Assembly: GCF_003369915.1 (NCBI RefSeq)
Contig: NC_046677.1
Location: forward strand, 21,470,913 to 21,534,912
Direction: 5' to 3'
DNA length: 64,000 bases
Source: Drosophila miranda
Taxonomy: Eukaryota > Arthropoda > Insecta > Diptera > Drosophilidae
Shown: one piece after another, positions 35,442-45,327 of the stretch
How positions within the stretch are numbered: the stretch's first letter is position 1
Layout of the letters: every line of letters begins with the position of its first letter
Notes under the pieces: model-generated
Told to the model about the DNA's origin: nothing
Database searches by the model: none
What the model saw: only the letters and a program-made list of their open reading frames with translations
Translations under genes and position numbers: made by a program

Positions 35442-37714
35442 TTATTTGCTCGCCCCAAAGTCCAGCCAGATGCCACCCTTCAGGGTGGCCATGAAGAAGG
35501 TGTCGTCGAGTTCGTTGTCCGATCGCGTCTTGGAATTGACCTTAATCTCAAAGTTCTGAACAATCTGGACCAAGGCAGCCTTGACTTGGGTGAGAGCGAA
35601 CCGCATGCCTATAAACAGAAGGAGTGTGCTGCATTCTGATCTGCGGTTCATAATGAAAGGAGTACCCTGGACACACCTGGACAAACGCGTGGTCCATCGC
35701 CGAAGCCATAGTATACACCTGCTTCCCGATATTTGCGCACTCCACCATTGATTTCCAGGAAACGCTCCGGCTTGAACACCTCTGGATCCTCGTAGTACTC
35801 CGGATCGTGGTGCATCGAATGGGCTGGAATGATCACCACATCCCCGGGATGGACGCGCACGGTCACACCGTTCTTGTTCACAAAGTCGTAGGCCTCAGTC
35901 ACTAATTTGCGGCCGGACAGGAGGGGCGCAAAAAGACGCAAGGTTTCTGGGAATTAAAAGATCATCCAAATAGAGGAGTAATGAAATTTAGTCAGTGGTT
36001 CGTTACCATGAATACAGGCATCGATGTAGGGCAGCTCGCTCAGCTGCTCAAAAGTTAGATCTCCCTTTCCAATCTCATCGCGCACCTTCCGCTGCTCCGC
36101 CGGATAGCGACCGAGCAGCAGTAGCGTGTGGGAGAGCACCAAAGCCGTGGTCTCGAAGCCGTCCGTGAGGAATGTCATCGTGTGTGATGTCAGCTCCGCG
36201 GTGTCCAGTCCCTTCTTCTCCTGCAGCTGCAGCATATAGTTGAGGAAGTCCTCGCGCTGTTGCTTAGGATTCTCTCGCCGCAAGATTATGCACTTTTCCA
36301 TGATGTCGAAGAAGAATTGTTCCACCTCCTTGGCGAACAGCGGCACGCTGTAGATCTTTCGAATGGGTGGCCAGAGGTTCGCCGCCATCGTGTAGAAGAT
36401 GAAGCCAAAGGACTGCTCGAACACGCGCTTGATCATGCCCACCAGCGGTGTGGGGGTTTCCGTGAAGCTCTGGGCGGAGATTCCCAGCACACAGTCGGAC
36501 ACCACCTCGGTGGTGTAGCACAGGCACAGGTCCTTTGCATTGATGCCATCGGAGGTGGCCATGCGCTGCTGACGTTTGATGTAATCCACAAAATGCTTGC
36601 ACACGCTCTGCGACACTGGATAGACGGCTTTGACCTTTTTTTGTGAATAGAGAAAGGTTGCTCAAATTCAAATATACATATTTTTAAAACAAAGAGACCT
36701 CAATGTGTTCTAACGAAGATTGTAGAAAACTTAAACCTTGTCTCGAAATATCTTCAATTACAGCCATTGCATCGACGCGAAACAAAATTTCTACGAAGTT
36801 TATACAATTCTCTTGTTAACCCATGTCTTTTTTTTGGATACTGCGAGTGAAAAATTATGAAAGTATATACTGTATATACACATGCAGTATAAATAGTAAA
36901 TACAACTTTGATAAGCGTAGGCATCCAGAAGTACGATTTGCTTTCGAATTCGGTTTCCCAAACTTTACAATTCTCGGAGAATCAACAACGTTCAATGGGC
37001 ATCACAGTTTGCATACCTAATACCAAATTTTTGTATCTTTGAAAAGCTACATGATTCAGTTGTGCAATCAGTAGACTTACAGACAATTACAATACAAATA
37101 AACCCCCTTAATTATGTACATATTTAGCAGCACTATCTGGGCTCTACCTACCCGATTGGCAGAAAGTCCGGGTGTTATCTCAGCGCGCCTCTCCTTCCAA
37201 TCCTCTCCTGTTAGTACGAACGGATTGTTGGCCAAGATCTTGTCCACCTTTTTGTTTGTCTATAGAGAAAGAAAGACTTGGGTTTAGCAAAACCTAACAC
37301 CGATCAGATCCAATTTTACTTACAAACTTTCCAATTTCGTTGTCGTGGAAACTACGGAACTCGCCCGCAAAAATCTTGTGCGCATATTCCGGACACAGAA
37401 TCATTAGCTGTGGGATCCGTGTGTTGAACACACCCACAACGCTTTCCGTGTTCTTGTACTGCCTGCAGATGGTGATCAAAATGATCACTAGATACTTGGG
37501 CTGATCATACCCTGCCTTACCGATAGATTTCATCAATGTCGTAGGCCATGTTCCGCTTCTGGGTGAACACGCTGGGAAAGCTGCCGACAAGGGGCCATGC
37601 CTTGGCTGTCTGGATGCCTCGTCTCTTCCAGTAGCCAAAGTTCCAGGTCAGGAAGATGTAGATCAAGGTCAGCAGGGCTGCCAGCAGCAGCAGTACGGCA
37701 CAAATGGGACACAT
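35442..37714 (-). CDS. Cyp28d1: Cytochrome P450, CYP28D subfamily
   Basis: Six exons on the minus strand: 37714-37521, 37462-37324, 37259-37152, 36634-36007, 35946-35677, 35608-35442; 501 aa. The N-terminus MCPICAVLLLLAALLTLIYIF is an ER membrane anchor. Also visible are the I-helix motif TDGFETTA, the ExxR motif ETLR (357-360), PERF, and the heme loop FGDGPRVCPG with the thiolate Cys445. The family oxidises lipophilic substrates in the endoplasmic reticulum with P450 reductase; CYP28 genes are linked with plant-toxin exposure in Drosophila. Whether this is the ortholog of d1 or d2 cannot be told by eye; only one copy is present. Intron 3's acceptor is a run of A ending in AG, with the pyrimidine tract set back. 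The TAA stop lies inside an AATAAA hexamer, implying a very short 3' UTR. An upstream in-frame TTG is not the start; the first ATG is 37714. Confidence 0.93.
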
Positions 37715-38266
37715 GATGCGATGCGACCGGTCGACAGCGCGAATGGAACTCAACTGAAGCTCAATTTAGCAGCCAGCCCAATGATTTCAATTGAACCTGA
37801 TGTCAGTCGCAGCCTCGAGCACGGTGGGGTGGTGCAATCACTTGAATTCGACTAATAAATAAATTGATAGAACTGGCTATTTGACCGTTGCGATTCCGGG
37901 ACGGGACCGAAAACATAGCCCCGACCACATTTCATTGTATGATAAGATTCGGTTATGTTATCAAGAACAAGGGCTAGTGCACTTATTCATTACTGGGTCA
38001 CAGAGCACACATTAATGATGATAAAAATGTATAATAATATACCATATAGGGGGACTGTTCCCCTATACTCTCATTAATTACTGGAAGAAAGGGTGAGCCT
38101 ATTTCTATTATCAGTAAAGTTAAAAGATCATTGATAAAGTAAAATAATATTGGAAAAATATTCCCATAGCCCCTATCTGTGAGAATTCACCTGTAAATGA
38201 TATTAAAAGCCGGGGCATTACCAGATCCTTACTGGCATCGGAGTCCCTTCAAGTTTCTTAAAAAGC
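37715..38266. other. Cyp28d upstream region
   Basis: Probable promoter of Cyp28d followed by AT-rich noncoding DNA. No further gene is seen. Just before 38266, a reading frame (ELFKKLEG...) continues the small ORF at 38267 in another frame. Confidence 0.4.
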
Positions 38267-38419
38267 TCAGAGCACATCCGCTTCCACCACCGTATCCACG
38301 AGGGACTCCATCGGGTAGACCAGAATGGTGGACAAATTTTTCGAGTTAATCCACTTCTTTGGCATTAGCTGATCCATATTGTATTGTTTCATATTATTTA
38401 CAATAAGCAAGCAATCCAT
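38267..38419 (-). CDS. Small ORF, 50 aa, in an inverted duplication
   Basis: ATG at 38419, TGA at 38269-38267. The peptide starts MDCLLIVNN, contains DQLMPKKW and STILVYPMESLVDTVVEA, and is not recognised. Its upstream region and first codons (ATGGATTGCTTG) are duplicated in the opposite orientation at 40352-40470. Directly after the stop, a shifted frame reads ELFKKLEGTPMPVRIW then stops, which suggests a frameshifted, longer protein or a pseudogene. No expression evidence is available. Confidence 0.35.
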   Translation of the reverse strand: MDCLLIVNNMKQYNMDQLMPKKWINSKNLSTILVYPMESLVDTVVEADVL

Positions 38420-38530
38420 GCCCTACAAAACCCCAGATGTCAAATTCGATGTTGTGTGAGAATACTGGAAAAATATGAGTATAGTCCGGAACGTGCGGAG
38501 TAAAACACAAAAAAAAAAATTTTTTAAATT
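38401..38530 (-). repeat. Inverted duplicate segment, copy A
   Basis: Read on the minus strand, this aligns with 40352-40470 on the plus strand. Shared blocks include CTCCG.ACG.TCCG, ACTATACT.ATATTTTTCCAG, TCGAATTTGACAT and GCATGGATTGCTTG, with one gap of about a dozen bases. Confidence 0.75.
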
Positions 38531-38633
38531 CTAAATTTGCTTTCGGTTTGCGGTACATCGAACACAGTGTAAGCATAAATGGTATTGTGGTGGTAAAGTT
38601 TTTGTTTGTTTAAATTTTAACTTTTTCTAGGCG

Positions 38634-38733
38634 ACTGATATCACCACATGTTACACGGCTCGACAATCGTCTGGGCAGTACACTACGTTTCCCGGGGAGT
38701 GACATGGATGCCACAAGATATGAAAAGACATAG
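38634..38733 (+). pseudogene. Coding-like fragment behind a splice-acceptor sequence
   Basis: After CTTTTTCTAG one frame reads RLISPHVTRLDNRLGSTLRF, then GSDMDATRYEKT and a stop. The composition is protein-like but there is no recognised family and no clear partner exon. It may be an exon of the gene ending at 40090, or debris. Confidence 0.25.
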
Positions 38734-39044
38734 TTGCACATTTTTGGTCGATGAATGAAGAAGCGCATGAAGTCATTGCATTAGTTACTCTACATTTATT
38801 TTGATACTAAAAATGATTATATTTTGATACTAAAAATGATTATATTTTGATACTAGAATACACAAAGATGTCTAATTATTTTTATTGACAACGAATGGGC
38901 CAAAAATATAAATTTAAATCATAGCATAGCAAACATAGCGCTATTCTGTAAAATCAAAATAAATTCATATAAGCTCGACGCGGACTGAGAAAACAAAAAT
39001 TTTGTGCATAACAATAAATAAAATTGCATTTCTATTTACTTTTA

Positions 39045-39290
39045 GCGTTTCTTGGGTTCAGGATCAGGAGCAGGAACCGGAGCCGGAACTCCCCATTTGG
39101 TCAATTGGCAATTGAATTAGCAGCCGGACAATGGCACAGCAGAGGCGCGTCGCATCCATCCCAGGACACTGAACGAGTGTTGGACATTATACAGCGAATT
39201 CTTTGCGAAAAGAAACCTGCGCCATGCCCCAACATGATTCGTATGATAAGCACTTGTACCTGGTTGCATGTAATTCTCCCTGAAATAACC
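39045..39290 (+). pseudogene. Coding-like segment, frame uncertain
   Basis: Follows TTACTTTTAG. One frame is open for more than 200 bp and includes SQDTERVLDIIQRILCEKK. Another frame gives a glycine/alanine/threonine repeat. None reaches a clean donor. It could be an upstream exon of the gene ending at 40090 or a decayed sequence. Confidence 0.2.
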
Positions 39291-39725
39291 ACACACCTCT
39301 ATGTTTCATTTTGTATAAAAATATATAATTCTCAAGTTTATCAAAATATATTAACTTCATTGTCCTTTGTTTGCTTTGAACTAGAGATATGCCGACATGC
39401 ATTCGAACAGTAGGAGCACAAGCACCTCGAGCTCTGCTGATACTATTGAAGAGATATGTTCAAGATACGCTCACTTCGAAGATCCTGACCCCAGACCCCT
39501 GACCCGATCCGATACCAGGAGGAAATGTGTTTACCTGTTTAAATAGTCAGCACATTAGTCTAATCGTAAATTAAGTTTATATTTTTCTTCAATAAAACGA
39601 ACCTGTAGTTTTTTGTGTTGACTGTTACCAAACTTTTTTGTGTGCACCAGATCTACACAGGAATACGCCTTGAATTGTGTTAGTCGCTTAAATTGATGGG
39701 GGGGCTCTACAATGCTTATATTTTA

Positions 39726-40090
39726 GTCGTGTGAAATGTGCGGACCTGTCGGATGGCACAAAATCAGCGGTGCCGGATAAAAGATCGCCCAGCGATTCCG
39801 AGTATATGACCGATGAGACCACTGAAAATGACCGCGAAGCCGGGATCTCCTATGACGAATTTGTGCCCACGAGTCGCTCCTCAGTGCTGCCCGTCGGCGG
39901 GGCTCAGCATCAGCGCAATCGCGTGGCTGTGCCACGAATTCGCCATGTCCTCGTAAACCACAATTCGGTGGCGTCGGCCGCCAACACACCGTCAAAGCAG
40001 GCGGTCAATCAGGAGGAGAGGCCTCGATTTGGCAATCAATTGAAGCTCCCGTCGACACGTGAAAGTCGCATGTGGCCGAATCCACGATGA
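39726..40090 (+). CDS. Terminal exon of an unrecognised gene
   Basis: After an acceptor (TATATTTTAG, exon from about 39727) an open frame of 120 codons reads to TGA at 40088-40090: VKCADLSDGTKSAVPDKR, then an acidic patch SDSEYMTDETTEND, then a serine/arginine/asparagine-rich tail ending STRESRMWPNPR. AT-rich sequence follows with AATAAA at about 40228. There is no in-frame ATG early in the exon, so upstream exon(s) are required. The tail looks disordered. Family unknown. It could be the last exon of a lineage-restricted gene or a remnant. Confidence 0.45.
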
Positions 40091-40225
40091 GATTATCTAT
40101 CGAAATTGCTACTAAAATGTACCTATATTTTTGGAATTTGGAATTTTTATTTGCGTTTTATGTTTGATTTTATTTTATGTACCTTTATCTGTTTATCTCT
40201 GTTTCATTTATTTTCGATGTTGGCC

Positions 40226-40233
40226 CAATAAAC
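40226..40233 (+). terminator. Poly(A) signal of the 39.7-40.1 kb gene
   Basis: CCCAATAAACATTT lies about 140 bp past the stop at 40090 in AT-rich sequence, on the same strand. Confidence 0.45.
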
Positions 40234-40351
40234 ATTTAAAAAATTAAAAAATTACGAGTATATGTCGTGTGTCAGATGTACCAGTAGAACGATTGAGAGA
40301 AATTATGCTTAAACTTATTTGAAAAAATTAATCCAAAATAAATATTTCTAA

Positions 40352-40470
40352 AAATTTTAAATTTTATTTTTGTGTGTTTAACTCCGGACGCTCCGAACTA
40401 TACTGATATTTTTCCAGCAGTCTCGAATTTGACATTAGGGGTTTTTGGGAGCATGGATTGCTTGTTTCAG
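40352..40470 (+). repeat. Inverted duplicate segment, copy B
   Basis: Partner of 38401-38530. Here the conserved ATGGATTGCTTG is followed by TTTCAG and a short frame of 17 codons with its stop. The duplicated part looks like a promoter or leader, because it ends at a shared start codon. Confidence 0.75.
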
Positions 40471-40556
40471 TTTTTTGTGAATTTTGCGTTGACTCGTTTT
40501 TGACAATTTTTCGACATCCCTAAAGTCTCAATTTGTGCTTCCGTACCTTTTTTTAG

Positions 40557-40883
40557 ATGACTGACCTTGATAAACCGTATTTGATTATCCACTATAAATT
40601 GTCATATGAAGTCAGCGAGGACGAGTGGGAGGAAGATAGCGAGGAAGAGTGGGAGTGGGAGGATGAGAGTGATCTATACACCTTGCTAGACGGCGGGGGC
40701 AGCGAGAAATCAAGCGACTTTTTACGACGTTGGTCGAGAATTTTAACCGAACTTTGTATACATTCGGGGAATGTGTCCCAACTAAGATCTCTTTTAGCAT
40801 TGAAGCATTCATATTTTAGATTTCATTATTGTTTTTACAAGTACATATTTCCGAAACAGTCTCTATTTGAAATAGTAAATTGA
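40557..40883 (+). CDS. Hypothetical acidic protein, 108 aa
   Basis: Starts at an ATG directly after a pyrimidine tract and AG (CTTTTTTTAG), and runs to TGA. The N-terminal half has a strongly acidic, tryptophan-containing tract (EDEWEEDSEEEWEWEDES). The second half is basic and aromatic (FRFHYCFYKYIF). I do not recognise it. The location, 87 bp past duplicate copy B, suggests copy B could act as its leader, with the ATG as start of exon 2. Could be a young gene. Confidence 0.35.
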   Translation: MTDLDKPYLIIHYKLSYEVSEDEWEEDSEEEWEWEDESDLYTLLDGGGSEKSSDFLRRWSRILTELCIHSGNVSQLRSLLALKHSYFRFHYCFYKYIFPKQSLFEIVN

Positions 40884-41360
40884 ATTAGTAATGATTTAAA
40901 TCAGCTTGGAAAACAGAGTTTTAATACTAATTAAAGTAAATAAGCGTAACATTTTATGCTCACTTACGTTTCACTTTATGCTCATTACAATACAATAGAA
41001 AGGCGTCCTCAAAATTGGCCAATCTTGTAGAAAAGTTATTCATCAATCAGATAAAATGATGTGTTTAGGGGTGTCGGTCAAAATCGAGGAATATGATTTC
41101 CATACATGGACAGAGAACGATTAACCCATTATCGACCAGCTTGTACTAAAATAAGCTCCACTGAAGTAGTTCAGCGTTTAGGTGGAAGATATCGTGGTTT
41201 TTTTGCAAGTAAAGGGGAAGGATAGGATGGATCTACAAAAATAATTTACAAACAGTATTATTTTCCGCGGTTAACCACTAACCATACAGTGTGGTTAGTG
41301 GTTTAACTCAAGTTGTTATACTGTTTAAATAAATGGCGCTTAAGTGGGATAAGTTTGGTT
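40884..41360. other. AT-rich intergenic DNA
   Basis: No gene or repeat recognised. Contains a locally repeated GTTAACCACTAACC/GTGGTTAGTGGTTTAAC inverted pair near 41268-41306. Confidence 0.5.
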
Positions 41361-41364
41361 TTTC

Positions 41365-41408
41365 ATCGGTATATTTGCGGTATTTCGGAGGGTTAGACGG
41401 TCACACTG
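41365..41408 (+). promoter_or_regulatory. Orphan core promoter: Motif 6 plus Motif 1
   Basis: ATCGGTATATTT (41365-41376) matches the Drosophila core promoter Motif 6 (KTYRGTATWTTT) at 11 of 12 positions, and CGGTCACACTG (41398-41408) is a full match to Motif 1 (YGGTCACACTR). This pair is typical of broadly expressed genes. No intact gene starts just downstream. Confidence 0.6.
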
Positions 41409-41784
41409 CTGCTCTCCCCTGCAACGAAAAAAATGAGCCGTAATTTTCATGGGAAAAAACAGACAATACCTTGATGAACATTCGAACATACCTTGTTTCA
41501 CTGCAATTTCACAGCAGGCGGATTTTGAATTTGAATGAAACGGCCTTGCAGCCCCCCATTTGGAACGAGTGGGGACAGTAGCCGTAGCCGTTACCATTAG
41601 CGTTTAGTCGTCATGTAAAAAATGCAGCAAAATGTAAATATTGTAGAAACGATTCGAAATCATAAATTTCAAAGAAATCGATTCACTGCCTTCGAAATGA
41701 GATATACTCTTTTGATTACGAAAACAGCTGGACTAAAGGAAAATCATGACGGATCTGTTCAATAGGTCGGCACGAAGAAGCTAA

Positions 41785-42358
41785 ATGGTGCACGATCAGC
41801 TGTTCAACGAATCGTGGTAAGGTAAGGGTAGGTAGAGTGGTAAGGAGCAGCGAAGAGGAAGACAAACAGAATAGAAAAGTCCATCAGATCGATTGTCGGA
41901 CCAGGTAACCCTGAACCTTTGTAACTGAAGAATTTCTGGCCTCCTAAATACGATAACACATGTGCCGAGCCATGGACTATGACCCGATCACGCATTAAAT
42001 TAACTTTGTAAGGCGGATTAGCAGATCCCCTGATCATTCTTTAACTTTTTCCAGATCGAAAGCAGAAGTCACAGCATCAAACGTTCGGTGGCAAATGACA
42101 CAAAGTGAGCCTCTTGTCCAACTCTGGACACTTCGACATTGACATGGCCTATAGCATACCCGCCATAGACAGCGGGGATGGTGTGTTATCAGCGGCCCCA
42201 GTGGCGAGGAATAGTGACATGAACAAGGACTCTATATCAGCCTCCTGGCGCTTTGACGGCCAAGAGGACTGCACGGTGGATCAAAAACTAATATTTATTA
42301 ATTATTCTGCCAGGCTCCGATTATCACTATTACAAAGTTTTCCGATTTACTTTTGAAA
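41785..42358 (+). pseudogene. Broken gene remnant downstream of the orphan promoter
   Basis: Candidate exon 1 ends MVHDQLFNES with a GTAAGG donor at about 41817. An acceptor CTTTTTCCAG follows at 42055, then IESRSHSIKRSVANDTK. A one-base frame change at about 42104 joins it to SLLSNSGHFDIDMAYSIPAI, GDGVLSAAPVARNSD and SASWRFDGQEDCTVDQ, before the frame degenerates in AT-rich sequence. A further fragment, RNSALLPNYVEDGFEAVK and stop, lies near 42615-42672. Family not recognised. Splicing at the GTGAGC at 42105 is an alternative explanation for the frame change. Confidence 0.35.
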
Positions 42359-42802
42359 TCACATAAATTGGGGCTACCTTTTTCACAACGGCTTTTAATA
42401 CAATTGCAATTGTTAATTGCAAAAGGAAAAAAATGGAAAAATATTGACACATTAACTTAAAATGATGTGCCTTCTTTATAAATAATTTTTTTATAAACCT
42501 CAAATTTGGCTCGGAAATAATTGTTTCTAATGTAACAGTTAGTAACAGTCTAATATAATAGTTATAGCATCAAAGATTACCCTATTTATTGGCTTACATT
42601 CGGGATTCAATAGACGCGTAACTCCGCCCTGCTTCCCAACTATGTGGAAGACGGTTTTGAAGCGGTCAAGTAGCCGATTCAAATTCAATAAAAATTCAAA
42701 TTTAATAATACAAAAATATCTCGAACCCGTTTCTTTTCTTTTTTAATGCGTTCCAAATAATGCTATTTTCTTGCATTTTTGAATTTGCTTATCGAACTAT
42801 AA

Positions 42803-42885
42803 ATCAGCTGATCGATAGCCTCTTATCGATTTCCGATTTCAGTATTTCATTGCATGGGTGTGATTATTTTTATACGGTCACACTG
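42803..42885 (+). promoter_or_regulatory. dlg5: dlg5 core promoter: E-box, two DREs, Motif 1
   Basis: In 83 bp there are ATCAGCTGAT (42803-42812, Motif 5 E-box AWCAGCTGWT), GATCGATA and TATCGATT (42810-42817 and 42824-42831, each 7 of 8 to the DRE TATCGATA), and CGGTCACACTG (42875-42885, exact Motif 1). This is the constitutive-gene promoter class of Drosophila. Transcription would start near or just after Motif 1. Confidence 0.75.
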
Positions 42886-42889
42886 CATG

Positions 42890-43552
42890 ACGTTTGCATT
42901 GTGTAGTTATTTTTTTTTTGTTAGTTTTTGTTCGCTTTTATTTAACGTTTTCGGGAGCAGATTCGTCATCGTTCGCGTAGTGATTGTGTGGTGTTTCGGC
43001 CAAGCCTTGTTACCGTTTCGAGTGTGTGTGTTCATTCCGTCCTTACAATTTGGAGTTTGACCTTTCTTCCCCGCACGTCTTTGCTTCCGGGAAACTAGTG
43101 GAGTAAATTCGCTGCTTGTGAAATCCATAAAACATCAGTCTCAATCGGGGCCGCAGTCGCAGTCTCAATCATTCGCCTGTTGCGCCTGTTGGGGTGGAGC
43201 TCTCTCTTTCGCCTTTCTCTCTCACACACTCTGCGAGTTTCCCCCCCACCCCGTTCAGCTGTTGCGTTTGCGTGCGTGTAGGCCAGTGGCAGAAGAATTT
43301 TATGTCCATTTGGATGGTGGAAAAACTATAATACTTTGTGTCTCTGGGCCGATGTTTAGTGCGAGAAAATAGTGATATACGGCACGTGCAGGCCCCATCA
43401 TTCATGCCGTAGAGCAGAGTTGTTCTGTCTGGGCCTGCTCCTCCTCTCCTCCGTTGCACAATTACTGTGTTTACACTGCCAACATCAACACAAGCACAAA
43501 CAACAGTGCTACCAATACCAACACCAACAACATCAACAGTGTTGATTAGAAG
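42890..43552 (+). other. dlg5: dlg5 noncoding exon 1 (5' UTR)
   Basis: Runs from just past Motif 1 to a donor GAAG/GTAAGC at 43552/43553. It ends in a CAACA-rich tract typical of leaders and has no long coding frame. Confidence 0.55.
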
Positions 43553-45287
43553 GTAAGCAACAGTAAATACTTATGTTTTGCAGTTTATATAATTCCGTTT
43601 TCTTTCTTTCCGCTGATGCTTTTGCTTCTCTTTCTCTCTCATTCGGGCAACTTGTTTTACCCGTATGTATGTATGTATGTACATCTGTACATCTAAAAGA
43701 TACATCTGTAGTATATATATAGATGTACATACATATGTATCTATGTGATGTACATACATACATATATACTCGTATTGCTATTAATTTACGCTTTCTGCTT
43801 GGCTGCTTCAATTAATTCTTTGGTTTAGTTTCTGCCTCCTGCCTGCTGCCCGATGCTCTTTTACATTTCGCTTAATTACCACACATACCCGTACGCCGTA
43901 CCCCGTACCCTCTCATAAGTATCTATCGTTTTCGCAACAAGCAGCAGCGCGCTCTCGATCGTGGAAACGGAACTCATTAACCCCTTACATACCCCCCCTT
44001 CCTACCTCTTGAAAGCTCCGAAATGAAGTTTCTGGCTGGGCCTCGTCTGACCGTACCACGGTTTTCCGTGGATGTGTGTGCCCTTGCATGTAGTATGTGG
44101 ATTCTGCGGTGCCCACAATTTATACCACAGATCCATTCAAATTGGGGAATGATATTCCTTCCAATTGGATGTTACATCCAGCGTTAAAGCTTCTGTCGCA
44201 TTAACCATCAATATCTAAGGGTATCTTAAGCCTCGACCCTGAACCATCCATTTAAAATCGAAAAAATCCAAATACTATCATATACTATCATATATGTAGT
44301 ATCTCCTATAGAAATAACCGATCTTTAAATGTATCTTTCCTTCTTTCTTTTTTCTTGCGGCTGTATTTAAATTTTATTTGTTCAATTGTGAAAATCGCAG
44401 TTTTAACAAAAATTGTGAAAGTTTTGGTTTTCCATAACTTGGGTTTTTCTCTCTCCCATGGAGAGGCATGAGCGAGCAGTAACCAGTAGCCATGTCTGCC
44501 ATGCCATGCCATAATTAATGCAGCTAAGCGATTGCTTTCGGCTTCTTTTAAACAATAGGAGTTAATATTTTGACTGTAGAGATTGCATGGGAACCATTTA
44601 ATGTTTACTTTACTAATTTTTTGGTAGTATTTGAACTCTTCTTTTTTATCTTTTAATTTGATAAAACAAATCTGTTAGAAACGAATAGATGACGAAATAT
44701 TTTTCGTAGACTTGGGAACATGTACTATAGGTTGAAGACCTTTTATTGAACCCTGTACTGGAGTATAGAATGATCTTTCTTTGATTAGATTTGGGCTTTA
44801 ACATTTGCACAATTTTCAAGGCCCTAATTCGAATATTTCTTAGCAAATGATAAAGATTAAACATTTATAAATAGCAAACGATTCAGCTACTGACCTATGA
44901 TGTTCTTAGGTCTTCTATTCTGGGATCCACTCGTACAGTCAGCGATAAACGTCGATTAGGCAGTAAACCGAAATACTAATTTGAGAATGCGAGTTTCCGG
45001 TGTATTGTTTTCTAAGAAAAACATGAAATCTTGCTTTTTATGTTTTTTTTTTTCGGGTTGAAATTATTTGTTGTTGTTGTTTTACGGGCGTACCGGCTGA
45101 GAATGACCTGCTCGTCATGCACACGACATGCATTTTTTTCATTCACGTTCCCGGGCCCCGTTGGTATTCACGGCATGTTTTTTTTCAGGCTAGTCAGGCT
45201 TGTCCGATCGCTACTATAATATATACATAAATTTTATCTCCTGCAAGAACTTTTTTTTATTGATTTCTCCTTGATTTCCCCCCGCAG
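43553..45287 (+). other. dlg5: dlg5 intron 1
   Basis: A 1.7-kb intron between the leader donor GTAAGC and the acceptor CCCCCCGCAG. It contains the TACA/TGTA inverted repeat at 43668-43764 and otherwise AT-rich DNA. No nested gene is seen. Confidence 0.6.
43668..43764. repeat. Long inverted repeat in dlg5 intron 1
   Basis: TATGTATGTATGTACATC (43668-43685) is perfectly complementary to GATGTACATACATACATA (43747-43764), with a second 15-bp partner at 43721-43735. The sequence is simple (TACA/TGTA), so it may be a microsatellite by-product. Confidence 0.6.
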
Positions 45288-45297
45288 CTTCGTCTAT

Positions 45298-45327
45298 ATG
45301 CTGAGCATTGTCCAAAAGATGTTGTGA
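45298..45327 (+). promoter_or_regulatory. dlg5: Upstream ORF overlapping the dlg5 start codon
   Basis: ATG at 45298 opens a nine-codon frame (MLSIVQKML) that ends TGA at 45325-45327. The A of this stop is the first base of the dlg5 ATG (TGATG). It lies in the same exon as the start. Confidence 0.8.

Noticed and set aside
42105..42356. Treating the 83-codon frame as an intact gene
   Set aside because: Its first codon is GTG preceded by a near in-frame stop, and it ends in AT-rich degenerate sequence; it fits better as part of a broken gene.
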